Assembly (NCBI GenBank): GCA_024280945.1
Contig: JAMXLO010000002.1
Span: 99,825-163,824 of the forward strand
Direction of reading: 5' to 3'
DNA from: Acetobacteraceae bacterium
Lineage (GTDB): Bacteria > Pseudomonadota > Alphaproteobacteria > Acetobacterales > Acetobacteraceae
Length of the DNA: 64,000 bases
Part shown: positions 44,040-52,961 of the stretch, piece by piece
Layout of the letters: every line of letters starts with the position of its first letter
Numbering within the stretch: position 1 is the stretch's first letter
The notes under the pieces: generated by a model
Database searches by the model: none
What the model was told of the DNA's origin: nothing
What the model saw: only the letters and a program-made list of their open reading frames with translations
Made by a program: the position numbers and the translations under genes

Positions 44040-45824
44040 GTGGATCAGGAGTATCTTGCCGATCCCTCTGGCGCGCCCATCGAACGCCCGGCCCCATTGC
44101 CATCGGGCAATGCGCTGTTCGGCAGTGACGTGGTCGCGGAAATACTGCGCGCGTTAAGGATTCCATTCATCGCGTTGAATCCGGGCGCAAGTTATCGCGG
44201 CCTGCACGACAGCCTGGTCAATCACCTGGGCAATGTACAGCCGCAGATGCTGCTGTGCCTGCACGAGGAACACGCTGTCGCGATCGCCCATGGCTATGCC
44301 AAGGTGACTGGCAGGCCGATGGCCGCCGCGGTGCATTCCAACGTCGGGTTGATGCACGCGACGATGGCAATCTTCAACGCCTGGTGCGATCGGATGCCGG
44401 TGTTGATACTTGGCGCGACCGGACCTGTTGACGCGCCGAAACGGCGGCCATGGATCGACTGGATCCACACCGCGCGCGACCAGGGCGCGCTGATCCGCAA
44501 CTATACCAAGTGGGACGACCAGCCGGCCTCGGCCGAGGCCGCGCGTGAAGCATTATTGCGCGCCTTTTGGATGTCGTCCTCGGCACCCAAGGGTCCCGTC
44601 TACGTCAATCTTGATGCCGGAATGCAGGAGGCGCCACTCGCCGAGCCGCCACCGCCGCTCGACACGCAGCGGTTCACGCCCGACGTTGCGGCGGCTGGCC
44701 CGCCGGAACGGGTGAAGGCGGCCGCGGCAATGCTGCGCGCGGCGCAGCGGCCGGTCATCCTGATGGGCCGGGGCTCACGCGCCGAGTTGGCGTGGGCCAA
44801 TCGCGTGGCCTTGGCCGAAGCGTTGCGCGCCCAGGTGGTGACCGACCTGAAGATCGGCGCGGTGTTCCCCACCGATCATCCGCTGCACGTGGGCGCGCCG
44901 GCGACATTCCCGGTACAGGAAGCCGCGCAGGCGATCGCTGACGCCGACGTGGTGCTGAGCCTGGATTGGGTCGATCTCGGCGGCGCGTTGAAGGCGGCAT
45001 GCGGCACTGTGGCGCCCGCGGCGAAGGTGATCACGGTCACGCTCGACCACCAGCTTCACAACGGCTGGAGCATGGACCACCAGGCGCTGCCGCCCGCCGA
45101 TCTGTTCATCGCGGCGGACGCCGACACAATGATCGCCGCGCTGCTGCGCGAGCTGCCGCCCGGAGATGCAATGGACTCGACATCGCCGGTGTCGGCGGAG
45201 CCGGCGATGGAGCCTGGCCAGATCAGCGTGCCGACGCTGACGGGTGCGCTGCGCCGCGCAATGGGCTCGCGTCCAGCGTCCCTGCTGCATGTGTCGCTGT
45301 CCTGGAACGCGGCGTTGTGGCCGTTCCGCCACCCGCTCGACTATATCGGCTCGGATGGCGGTGGAGGGATCGGCGGTGGTCCGGGCATCGCGGTCGGTGC
45401 GGCACTGGCGCTGCGCGAAAGCGGTCGATTGCCGGTTGCCGTGTGCGGCGATGGCGACTTCCTGATGGGCGCCACCGCACTGTGGACTGCGGTGCACTAC
45501 AATATTCCTCTACTGGTGGTGGTCGCCAATAACCGTTCGTTCTTCAATGACGAGTTGCACCAGGAGCGCGTGGCGCGCATGCGCAACCGGCTGGTCGAGA
45601 ACCGCTGGATCGGCCAGCGGATCGGCGATCCCGAGATCGACCTGGCGCAGCTTGCCCGCGCGCAAGGGGCGCAGGGGTTCGGTCCGGTGACCGAGGGCAG
45701 CGAACTCGTAAATACATTTGGCGCAGCGATCGATGCAGTCGCGAGTGGCGCCGTGGCGGTCGTGGACGTGCGTGTTGCTCCCGGCTATGCCCCGGCCGCC
45801 GTCGCCGGATTGTTCCGCGGATGA
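44040..45824 (+). CDS. thiamine-pyrophosphate-dependent enzyme (acetolactate synthase/benzoylformate decarboxylase superfamily)
   Basis: The 594-residue protein has the ThDP pattern: the activating Glu in LCLHEEHAVAIAHGYAK, NPGASYRG near the start, a central domain with VILMGRGSRAEL, and the cofactor motif GDGDFLMGATALW...NNRSFFND near the C-terminus. Members decarboxylate or carboligate 2-keto acids, or cleave sulfonate/oxalyl substrates. GTG start with no strong Shine-Dalgarno. It is followed by an EthD-like protein and an esterase on the same strand. The substrate is unknown. Confidence 0.9.
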   Translation: MDQEYLADPSGAPIERPAPLPSGNALFGSDVVAEILRALRIPFIALNPGASYRGLHDSLVNHLGNVQPQMLLCLHEEHAVAIAHGYAKVTGRPMAAAVHSNVGLMHATMAIFNAWCDRMPVLILGATGPVDAPKRRPWIDWIHTARDQGALIRNYTKWDDQPASAEAAREALLRAFWMSSSAPKGPVYVNLDAGMQEAPLAEPPPPLDTQRFTPDVAAAGPPERVKAAAAMLRAAQRPVILMGRGSRAELAWANRVALAEALRAQVVTDLKIGAVFPTDHPLHVGAPATFPVQEAAQAIADADVVLSLDWVDLGGALKAACGTVAPAAKVITVTLDHQLHNGWSMDHQALPPADLFIAADADTMIAALLRELPPGDAMDSTSPVSAEPAMEPGQISVPTLTGALRRAMGSRPASLLHVSLSWNAALWPFRHPLDYIGSDGGGGIGGGPGIAVGAALALRESGRLPVAVCGDGDFLMGATALWTAVHYNIPLLVVVANNRSFFNDELHQERVARMRNRLVENRWIGQRIGDPEIDLAQLARAQGAQGFGPVTEGSELVNTFGAAIDAVASGAVAVVDVRVAPGYAPAAVAGLFRG

Positions 45825-45882
45825 TGGCCGGCTCGGGCGCGACCATCACAACCGGCAATCGGGCTGCGGCCCGGAGCCATGC

Positions 45883-46548
45883 ATGACCGTCTGCTGGTTC
45901 GGCCAGTTCCCCGCTGCATCGCCGGATATTGCATGGCTCGCAGATGTTGTCGCCAAAACACCAACCGTGCGGTATGGCTTGATCTACACGCCATCGAATA
46001 CGAGCGATCCATATCTGGACGATGGGCCACCGCCGCAACTGGCATTGCAGCTTTACTTCGATGATATTGCTGCTCTGGAAACGGCGCTGGCATCGAACGG
46101 CCACCTCCAGCAACTCCGTGCGCTCAATATGACAGGCGCCACGCAGCAAGCGATGTTGACACGGCGATTTCCCGTGCCTGACCCGGTGTTCCGCACGCCC
46201 CAGGACGAACACCCCTGCACATATCTTGTCGCGTATGAAGGCGCGGCTGATGACTTGCCGGCGTGGCTCGCTCACTACATCGACGACCATCCACCGATCA
46301 TGGCCCGCTTTCCCGGCATCCGTCAGCTGGAGGTATACACCTGTATAGACTGGTGCGGCGGACTGCCTTGTCCTCGCGTCGCGCACATGCAGCGCAACAA
46401 GGTGGTGTTCGACAGCCCTGCCGCGCTGACCGCGGCGCTTAACTCACCGGTGCGGCACGAGATGCGCGCAGCCTTCCATCGCTTCCCGTCGTTCACCGGA
46501 CCGATCACGCATTACCCCATGATGACCAGGACTGTGGTGAGGGAATAG
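45883..46548 (+). CDS. EthD-like dimeric alpha/beta-barrel protein (tentative)
   Basis: The 221-residue protein seems to hold two ferredoxin-like halves: ALQLYFDDIAALETALASNGHLQQL in pieces is a typical second helix/strand pair, followed by a hydrophobic strand TYLVAYEGAADDL, then YIDDHPPIMARFPGIRQLEVYT and NKVVFDSPAALTAALNSPVRHEM. The repeated 'helix-before-strand with DSPAAL' pattern resembles EthD or NIPSNAP-like proteins. The assignment is tentative. It lies between a ThDP enzyme and an esterase. Confidence 0.55.
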   Translation: MTVCWFGQFPAASPDIAWLADVVAKTPTVRYGLIYTPSNTSDPYLDDGPPPQLALQLYFDDIAALETALASNGHLQQLRALNMTGATQQAMLTRRFPVPDPVFRTPQDEHPCTYLVAYEGAADDLPAWLAHYIDDHPPIMARFPGIRQLEVYTCIDWCGGLPCPRVAHMQRNKVVFDSPAALTAALNSPVRHEMRAAFHRFPSFTGPITHYPMMTRTVVRE

Positions 46549-46553
46549 CCAGA

Positions 46554-47480
46554 ATGCCAGTAGATCCACAGATTCAGGCTTTGCTCGACATGGGGGCCGG
46601 CGTGCCGGCGACCAACACGCTGTCGGTGGCACAGGCGCGAGTGCAATACGAAGGGCGCATCCGCCTGATGGCGCAGCCCGCCTCGGTGGATGCGGTAAGC
46701 GAGCTGGTCATTCAAGGGCCGGGCCGCGACCTGCGCCTGCGGATCTACAGGCCTCCGGGCAAGGCTCCGTTTCCCCTCTTGGCGTTCTTTCACGGCAGTG
46801 GCTTCGTGCTGTGCAGCCTGGATACGCATGACAGCATGTGCCGCAATCTCTGTGCCGGTTCAGGCTGCGTTGTCGTCTCGGTGGACTATCGCCTCGCGCC
46901 AGAGCACAAATTCCCGGCCGGTCTTGATGACTGCGTGTTCGCGACGCGCTGGATTGCTGATCATGCGGGCGAACTGGAGGGCGATGCCAAACGGCTTGCG
47001 GTCGGCGGCGACAGCGCAGGCGGCAATCTCGCCGCCGCGACCGCGCTGCGGCTTCGGGACCAGGGTGGTCCGCCGCTTGTGGGTCAGCTGCTGATGTATC
47101 CTGTCACCGACTATCACACGCCGGGTACGCCATCCTATCGCGAGAATGCCGAAGGATACGGCCTGACGCGGGATACTATGGTCTGGTTCTGGGACCATTA
47201 CCTGGCCCATGCCGCGCAGGCAGCCGATCCATATGTGTCGCCGCTGCGCACGCCGGATCTTGCCAATTTGCCGCCCGCGCTGGTGCAGACCGCCGAGTAC
47301 GACCCCTTGCGTGATGAGGGCGAAGCCTATGCGGCGAAGTTGCGGGCGGCGGGCACGCCGGCGACACTGTCGCGTTGGGACGGCATGAACCACGGCTTCC
47401 TGTTCTGGGTTGGCCGTGTGGACAGGGCGGGAGACGCCATGCGCGAATGCTGCACATGGCTGCGCCAAGTCTATCGTTAG
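46554..47480 (+). CDS. alpha/beta hydrolase of the hormone-sensitive lipase (HSL) family
   Basis: The 308-residue protein has the HSL oxyanion motif as HGSGF (normally HGGGF), VDYRLAPEHKFPA, the nucleophile GDSAGG, an acid in EYDPLRDEG and the histidine in GMNHGF. It is a probable carboxylesterase for short to medium acyl esters. It starts 5 bases after the preceding stop. The Gly-to-Ser change in the oxyanion motif is common in this family. Confidence 0.93.
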   Translation: MPVDPQIQALLDMGAGVPATNTLSVAQARVQYEGRIRLMAQPASVDAVSELVIQGPGRDLRLRIYRPPGKAPFPLLAFFHGSGFVLCSLDTHDSMCRNLCAGSGCVVVSVDYRLAPEHKFPAGLDDCVFATRWIADHAGELEGDAKRLAVGGDSAGGNLAAATALRLRDQGGPPLVGQLLMYPVTDYHTPGTPSYRENAEGYGLTRDTMVWFWDHYLAHAAQAADPYVSPLRTPDLANLPPALVQTAEYDPLRDEGEAYAAKLRAAGTPATLSRWDGMNHGFLFWVGRVDRAGDAMRECCTWLRQVYR

Positions 47481-47549
47481 AGCGTGATCGCGCGAGGCGG
47501 CAACGTCAGAGCGTGTGAATCAGGCTCTGAGACGCTTTAGGAGGACGCC

Positions 47550-48578
47550 ATGCAGTTCGGACTGTTCGGTGCCGCGCAGGCACAACGTGGCGGCCCCGAC
47601 GTGGACAGCGCCGCGGGATTCAAGGACTACATCGAGTATGTCATCGAAGCCGAGGCACTCGGCTATCAGAGTGCGTTCATCGTCGAACATCACTTCACCG
47701 GCTTTGGCCAGGTTTCGGCCACGCTCAACCTGCTGACCTGGATCGGCGCGCGCACGCGCACTTTGCGGCTAGGTACCGCGGTCATCGTGCTGCCCTGGCA
47801 CAATCCGGTACTGTTGGCCGAGCAGGCCGCGACGGTCGATCTGCTGTCCGGCGGGCGGCTGGATTTCGGCATCGGCAAGGGCTACCGGCACAACGAATTC
47901 GCGGGCTTCCGCATCGCGATGGAGGAGGCCGAGCCTCGCTTCGAGGAAGCGACCGACATCATCACCAAGGCGTGGACTTCCAACGAGCGCTTCAGCTTCC
48001 ACGGCAGGTACTGGCAGTTCGATGACATCATCGTCGAGCCGCCGACCATCCAGAAGCCGCACCCGCCGTTCTGGCAGGGGGCCGGCCATCCCGAATCGAT
48101 CCGGCGGGTGGCGCGGCGCGGACATAATTTGCTGCTCGACCAGTTCGCGTCGCTGGAGGAGACCGGCCGACGCTTCACCACCTATCGCGAGGCGATCGTG
48201 GCGAATGGGTTCCGTTTCGATCCAGCCCAGGTCGGGGTGGCACGTGCCTTCTACGTGGTTCGGAACGACGCAGAAAAGGAGGCGGCCCTGGACCGGCGCC
48301 TTGCCGCGCAGCGGCGATTGCACGCGATTTCCCAGCGACCGGACGGCAACAACACCGCCAGCATCATGGCATTCTCCGATACGCGCGCCGCAAGCGAAGA
48401 AAGCGCGCTGTACGGCAATCCGGACGAGATCGCGCGCAAGCTCGAGACGCTGCGCGATATGGGGGTGGAATACGTCCTGCTGAACGGCGGCGGCACGTCG
48501 CGCGAAAACCTGCGGCGGTTTGCCAAGGAGATCATGCCCGCATTCCGCACCGAGCCCGCGATGAGGGCGGCGGGGTGA
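47550..48578 (+). CDS. LLM-class flavin-dependent oxidoreductase
   Basis: The 342-residue protein has MQFGLFGAAQAQRGG at the start, EALGYQSAFIVEHHF, TRTLRLGTAVIVLPWHNPVLLAEQAATVDLLSGGRLDFGIGKGYR in pieces and RRFAKEIMPAF at the C-terminus. It is a luciferase-like monooxygenase and the fourth in the window. AGGAGG lies before the ATG. A hairpin containing its stop codon follows. Confidence 0.92.
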   Translation: MQFGLFGAAQAQRGGPDVDSAAGFKDYIEYVIEAEALGYQSAFIVEHHFTGFGQVSATLNLLTWIGARTRTLRLGTAVIVLPWHNPVLLAEQAATVDLLSGGRLDFGIGKGYRHNEFAGFRIAMEEAEPRFEEATDIITKAWTSNERFSFHGRYWQFDDIIVEPPTIQKPHPPFWQGAGHPESIRRVARRGHNLLLDQFASLEETGRRFTTYREAIVANGFRFDPAQVGVARAFYVVRNDAEKEAALDRRLAAQRRLHAISQRPDGNNTASIMAFSDTRAASEESALYGNPDEIARKLETLRDMGVEYVLLNGGGTSRENLRRFAKEIMPAFRTEPAMRAAG

Positions 48579-48593
48579 TGTTCACCCCGCCGC
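48567..48593 (+). terminator. terminator-like hairpin overlapping the stop of the LLM gene
   Basis: GCGGCGGGGTGA (48567-48578, ending in the TGA stop) and TCACCCCGCCGC (48582-48593) form a perfect 12-bp stem with a 3-base loop. No T run follows, so it is terminator-like by stability and position. Confidence 0.55.
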
Positions 48594-48604
48594 TGACGCG
48601 TCAG

Positions 48605-48754
48605 TCTAGTGTGGTGGTTCCGAAGTCCGCCGCTTTGTGGATCAGCCGCCGTAGCGGACTTCGGAAGGATCAATGGTCTGCTAGTGTCCTTATCGAGTCG
48701 AAGTCCGTATCCAGCGGATCCACGCTGCGACGGAGTTCCGAATCGGGACACTAG
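48605..48754. repeat. nested insertion-sequence-end or MITE-like inverted repeats
   Basis: CTAGTGT occurs at about 48606 and 48681, each followed by CGAAGTCCG. The reverse complement of the ends appears as GCGGACTTCGGAA (48654-48666) and GGACACTAG (48746-48754). TTCCGAAGTCCGC at 48618-48630 pairs exactly with 48654-48666. The CTAG borders are typical of IS630-type insertions, so this looks like collapsed or non-autonomous ends. No transposase is present between them. Confidence 0.65.
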
Positions 48755-49029
48755 TCGCAGAGCAGCACGTCCAGGACGTAGTAGCACTTCTTGCCGCTGC
48801 TCGCGGTCTCGGCTGGCGTCCGGCTGTCGAACGAGGCGTGGTCGGCGGGTGCGATGCCATAGCCGTTGACCACCCAGTTGCCCTTCTGGACGCCGTTGGC
48901 TGCCAGCGCCTGCGCCTCGGCCGGGGATGCGGCGCGACCGTTCACGACGTAACCGGTAGCGGCAAAGCTCGGAGCGCTGAACAGGCCGAAACCCAGTATC
49001 AGAACTAGCGCGGTGAGGGTCGTCTTCAT
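48751..49029 (-). CDS. small secreted protein of unknown function
   Basis: The 92-residue protein has a signal peptide (MKTTLTALVLILGFGLFSAPSFA, cleavage after SFA), then TGYVVNGRAASPAEAQALAANGVQKGNWVVNGYGI in pieces, which looks like a short repeat of YVVNG/WVVNG units. It ends in KKCYYVLDVLLCD with two cysteines. The start at 49029 has a GGAG-like site. Its stop overlaps the right-hand IS end, which suggests the insertion may have fixed its 3' end. Confidence 0.65.
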   Translation of the reverse strand: MKTTLTALVLILGFGLFSAPSFAATGYVVNGRAASPAEAQALAANGVQKGNWVVNGYGIAPADHASFDSRTPAETASSGKKCYYVLDVLLCD

Positions 49030-49106
49030 GGCCTGCTCCATTCGCTTCAGCGTCTTGCTGACGCGACGGAGAATGCCGGGCAGATGCCTGGAACGCGCTG
49101 AAGTGC

Positions 49107-49400
49107 TTCGGTGAAGCATTTCACAAGCGGCGGGAGCACGTTCGCACCGTTCCCCACGTAGCGTTGCGCTCCGAGACCGGCTGGGGTGGCGTGAAGATCA
49201 TCCCGCCGCCAGGTTATGAGGCGTCGCAGCGGTGTCGCAAGCGGATCGAAGAGATTTTCGGGTGGGTGAAGACGGTGGCCGGCTTCTCCAAGACGAAGTT
49301 CCGGGGGCTGCGGCGCGTCGCGCAAGGCTTGGATCTCGCCGTCGCGGCCTACAATCTTGTCCGCTTGCCCAAGCTCCTTAGCGGAGGTCTCCTGTCGTGA
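49107..49400 (+). pseudogene. 3' fragment of an IS5-family transposase
   Basis: The frame ending at 49400 reads RKRIEEIFGWVKTVAGFSKTKFRGLRRVAQGL and AAYNLVRLPKLL, which is the C-terminal part of IS5-family (IS4/IS5 DDE) transposases. The catalytic N-terminal two-thirds are absent, so this is a remnant. Upstream sequence in the same frame has little similarity. The downstream gene starts inside its stop codon (GTGA). Confidence 0.85.
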
Positions 49401-49726
49401 CGAAGCAGAAGGACGAATGCGCGTTGATCGGACGCTGGCGGATCACTGGAGCCGATCTCTGGGAGCAGGACCACATTGATCTCTGTGGACCGGCCACTCT
49501 TGTCATCGGTCCCGGCGGACACGGCGAAATCGCCTTCGGTGCCCTGCAGGCAGGCCTCGATCTCGAGTATGCGCGCACTGCCGTATTCTTCGAATGGGAG
49601 GGCTTCGACGAAATGGACGAGGTGCGGGGATCAGGTTCCGCTGAGCTGCAGGATGATGGGAGGCTCGAAATCGAGTTCAACTTCCGCAATGGCGACGACG
49701 CCGTGCTCAAAGCTGTCAAAATCTGA
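49397..49726 (+). CDS. small protein of unknown function linked to an IS remnant
   Basis: The 109-residue protein has no membrane helix. Its sequence includes LIGRWRITGADLWEQDHIDLCGPATLVIGPGG, WEGFDEMDEVRGSGSAELQDDGRLEIEFNFRNGD, and looks like a single beta-rich domain. GTG start overlapping the stop of the transposase fragment suggests cargo or passenger status. Function unknown. Confidence 0.6.
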   Translation: MTKQKDECALIGRWRITGADLWEQDHIDLCGPATLVIGPGGHGEIAFGALQAGLDLEYARTAVFFEWEGFDEMDEVRGSGSAELQDDGRLEIEFNFRNGDDAVLKAVKI

Positions 49727-50624
49727 GCTTTTCAGCAGCCTGCTAGAACTCGGATATGGGTCGACATCGCCATTCACCTACGCATTCCGCACGGAGATGG
49801 ATCGCAGCCCGCAGGCTCCCGGCCTGGTTTGGGTTAGAGCTCGCGATGCTTTCCCGCCAATTGACCGTCCCGCCGCCCCTGCTCTGCACATCGGGGCCTA
49901 TGGTCTTCGGCGGTGCTATCGGGCGCCCACAACAGTTTGGGGCCCGACAGTCGCGACTCCAGCTTAGGGTTTTGGCGGATAAAGGACGTTATCGCACGCT
50001 GTTACCGTGGGCTGGCGGTCTTTCTATCTGGCCTCCGAGCCCGAATTGCCCCCACCCGCGGTGCCAGGCGCCGCAGAACTGGAAGACAAGGCAGATCATC
50101 GCATGAGCGAGCACACCGACGGCAGTGGCACGCATGCCACGCATGGTTCGAATCCCTTTGCCGGATTCGAACTCACGACCCGACCCATGGCTTTGCTGTT
50201 TCCAACCGAGGTGTGGGCGGCTCATGCCCGATGAAGGTGGCAAGCAAACTCAGCGAACTGCCGATCAAGAATGTCGCCCAATGGCCCAATGGCCGCCCAT
50301 TCAAAGTGATGTGGACCCCCCTCCGGCAGCCATCTCAGACACTGCGGGCTCGCCAGAAATCGACACCCGGAATGCTGAAGCCAATCAGCGATAACGCTTC
50401 GGTCACCCAGGAGGGTGTGGCGTTGCAGTCGCAACCGTTCCGATTGAAGTTGGACGCGCAGTGGGACGATATTCAGCCGGTGCAGGTGCGGGAGGCTGAT
50501 CGCCTCAGGTTGGGGTGCCAACGCGTGTTGACGCGGTATTGTCGCCACCAACGTCGGCTCTGGCTGAACCGCCATCCCAGCGCTGTACCGGCGGAACCGC
50601 AGCAGTGGACAGGAACCTCTAGTC
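49727..50624. other. gene-poor region, no supported CDS
   Basis: The 898 bases after the small gene hold only short, unconvincing reading frames on both strands. A possible IS terminus (TTTTCAGCAGCCTGCTAGAA near 49730) and a strong hairpin at 50146-50172 are the only structures I can point to. The composition looks like decayed or inserted DNA. Confidence 0.5.
50146..50172. repeat. 10-bp inverted repeat with 7-base loop
   Basis: GTTCGAATCC (50146-50155) and GGATTCGAAC (50163-50172) are exact inverted repeats around CTTTGCC. The half-site resembles a tRNA T-arm but no tRNA cloverleaf can be built around it. It could be an operator or an attenuator-like stem, or the relic of an integration site. 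Confidence 0.4.
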
Positions 50625-50810
50625 TCAGGCCGACAGTGACGCGGCGGGCAGCTCGCCGGCTTTCAAGCTGAATTCGGCCCAGGCGGCTGCAAGATCACGA
50701 TAGCCGTTGGCGATCTCCCGCCAGCAATCTGCCATGCCAGCAGTGAGCGCGCGTTCGACTTGGCGCTCAGCGTTCAGAGCCATCGCTTCATAGTGCTCCT
50801 GCCTGCGCAT
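50625..50810 (-). CDS. small alpha-helical protein of unknown function
   Basis: The 61-residue protein (EHYEAMALNAERQVERALTAGMADCWREIANGYRDLAAAW in pieces) is a single helical unit that resembles short uncharacterised proteins of alphaproteobacteria. It has an ATG but only a weak ribosome site. The coding pattern supports it more than its length does. Confidence 0.55.
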   Translation of the reverse strand: MRRQEHYEAMALNAERQVERALTAGMADCWREIANGYRDLAAAWAEFSLKAGELPAASLSA

Positions 50811-51054
50811 CGCGTTTCACTCCCCGACAGCCAAATTGCGAAGGAATGATGACAAAACGCTGCGAACCGCACAACTGGCAGTTGAACATTGACGAACATC
50901 AATAGGGTGTTTGGTGGTTGAAACCGAGAGTGACAGAGCACTTCGCTTTGTAAACGAAAAGAGGACGCTTTATTGACTGGCGTCAGCGACAGCGATGCGC
51001 AATGAAGCTTGAGCGGCAATGCCGTGGAACCCTACACTGCCCGCCATCGACGGT

Positions 51055-51699
51055 CGGTGGCGGGCCTTTCTCATCGTCGTCGCGATCGCCGGGGTTGCTT
51101 TGGGGGAGGACGCCGCCTGAGGTGCAATCACCGGCGGACTCGCTGGCTTGTGATGGGCCGGCAGAGCGCCGATTTGCTGGAGACAGCTATCAAGTGTGCT
51201 GCACGCAGTTCGTCAGGGTTTCCCCAGTCGTAGGAACTGTCACCCTGGTAATCACACTGCTTCGGGTGTCTTCACCGAGTGCAGCAAACCCTCAACCTGA
51301 TCCGGCGTGCCGAGCCGAAAGGCACCATGGTGTCACGTCTGATGCGCGCTCGCGCTGCCAGCTTCGGTCTCGTCGCGGCGCTCGGTTTTCTCCTCCCGGT
51401 CTCGCGCGTCGTCAGCGCGTTGCTCACAGCCCTTAGCAACTATATCGATGCCTAACTTGCCATTCGGACGTATGCTCCTTCAGGCACTGACATTTCTGAT
51501 CTCATTCAGTCTCATCACCGTACTGTTTGGCGCGATCTACAAGATATCATCCGACCGAAGGATCGAATGGCATGACGTTATCATCGGCGCGGTTGTCACA
51601 GCCCAACTGTTCAGCATAGGAAAGCCTTTGATCGGCCTCTGCATCGGCAGCAGTTCCATGGCATAGAGCTATGGCGCCGCTGGCTCTCCAGTCAGTTAG
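51055..51699 (+). pseudogene. decayed YihY/BrkB-type membrane protein gene
   Basis: Pieces of a YihY/virulence-factor BrkB protein appear in order but in changing frames: WRAFLIVVAIAGVALGEDAA (then a stop), VMGRQSADLLETAIKCAARSSSG, VVGTVTLVITLL, GVFTE, LNLIRRAEPKGTMVSRLMRARAASFGLVAALGFLLP in pieces, SNYIDA (stop), MLLQALTFLISFSLITVLFGAIYK and WHDVIIGAVVTAQLFSIGKPLIGLCIG, then a TAG where SSxASAYGAAGS is expected. At least three frameshifts and three stops make it non-functional. YihY proteins are multi-spanning inner-membrane proteins of uncertain function. Confidence 0.85.
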
Positions 51700-52112
51700 G
51701 CCCCAGATTCGCTTACCGCTGCCTTGCGGCTCTCGCTACGATCCCTTCCGGGCCGCGTCCGGCTTTCGAACGGAACCGGTGCGACGGCTGTTCCGATCGA
51801 TCCTACCCAGCCACTCATGATTCTGCCGTTGAACTCAGTGAGCTTACCGATCTCCCGAAGATAGTCTTCAGTGGTGTCCTGGACCCACTGAGCTTGGATG
51901 CCAAACAGGTCTGGCATGTTTTGGCATTGCGTGACGCGCCTGAGCGCTTCGCCATTCCGAGCCACTCGATGAGAAAGGAACTGGCTGATCTCAGCATTCC
52001 ATTCGTTCATCGTCTGCATTACAGACTTACCTTGTTCACAGAGCCGACGAGTCGCCTCGGAACTCACCTGGGCGAATGAGGCGCCGAAGTCGGGCATTCT
52101 GACTTCACCCAT
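51696..52112 (-). CDS. phasin-family protein
   Basis: The 138-residue protein has the phasin-2-like helical pattern QVSSEATRRLCEQGKSVMQTMNEWNAEISQFLSHRVARNGEALRRV in pieces and LFGIQAQWVQDTTEDYLREIGKLTEFNGRIM. Phasins coat polyhydroxyalkanoate granules. The tail ends in charged residues. The ATG at 52112 is the nearest good start. No PHA synthase is in the window. Confidence 0.75.
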   Translation of the reverse strand: MGEVRMPDFGASFAQVSSEATRRLCEQGKSVMQTMNEWNAEISQFLSHRVARNGEALRRVTQCQNMPDLFGIQAQWVQDTTEDYLREIGKLTEFNGRIMSGWVGSIGTAVAPVPFESRTRPGRDRSESRKAAVSESGA

Positions 52113-52450
52113 GATACTACCCCGGTTAGCTATACACCGGAGGCAATCCCCAGCGAGAGCAGATGTCAATCTGTTTCAGATTAAGATTTGAATCCAATAT
52201 GAGTCCACTTCCGTTAGAACTTCTGCTGTTCCGTCGCCTTACTGGCGTAGGTCGTCGAAATAGTTTCTGGGCACGCATCGGAGTATGAGCAAGCGTGGAC
52301 CTTCGTGTCTGGCAGCGTGCGCACAATGGCTCGTTGCCTTGATCGAACAGTGCGCAATGGCGTGACTCTCCCTGGCCTTGTGGCCGCACGAGAGCAACAA
52401 TGCGAAATACATTAGCGCGGGCAGGCATAGGTCGGCAGCCGATGCCGCAG

Positions 52451-52743
52451 CTAATCGAACCCGCAGAAGAACTGCAGTACGGGTTCTCCAGCCAGCGTTG
52501 GCACACCTGCTCGTCCGACAGATCGTAGCTGTGCTGCAGGTGGATGACCCCGACCATCAGCCGCGTCGGCCTGCCCGGACGACCCAGCGTCTCGTGATAC
52601 AGCGCGCCGAACGCAGCGTCGAAACCGTCCCACTCGATCAACCCGGCCAACCGTACCAGCGGATGCTTGCCGTCGAGCTGGTTCGACAGCCGGGCACGGA
52701 ACAGATCGTCGGAGGCCTCGCCGTCAGGGCTTCGCGACCGCAT
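52451..52743 (-). pseudogene. 5' fragment of an IS5-family transposase
   Basis: The frame from 52743 reads DDLFRARLSNQLDGKHPLVRLAGLIEWDGFDAAFGALY in pieces and HLQHSYDLSDEQVCQRWLENPY, the N-terminus of an IS5-type transposase. It then loses frame (the neighbouring frame continues FFCGFD and stops). The rest of the transposase is missing. It is a different copy from the fragment at 49107, because the two ends point in opposite directions. Confidence 0.8.
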
Positions 52744-52961
52744 CGCAAATCACCGGAAATTGCCGCGCCGAATCGCGCTGCCGGCATTTTACGACACCGC
52801 AGGCACGTCAAGAATGCTTGTCGCTCAATGCGCTACGAATTTTTCAGGGGCGACTACCTAGCCGTTTGTCACTACGCACCTCTGTGGTTGATCGCGTCCG
52901 CCCGTATCATCCTGGACGGACGCGACCGAAACCCTATCGTACCGTGATGAGCGGAGTGCCG

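Noticed and set aside
50130..50180. Possible tRNA because of GGTTCGAATCC
   Set aside because: The T-stem does not pair on either strand and no acceptor or anticodon arm can be drawn around it.
50222..50575. 117-residue leftward frame
   Set aside because: No recognisable domain, no ribosome site, and composition typical of GC-driven open frames.
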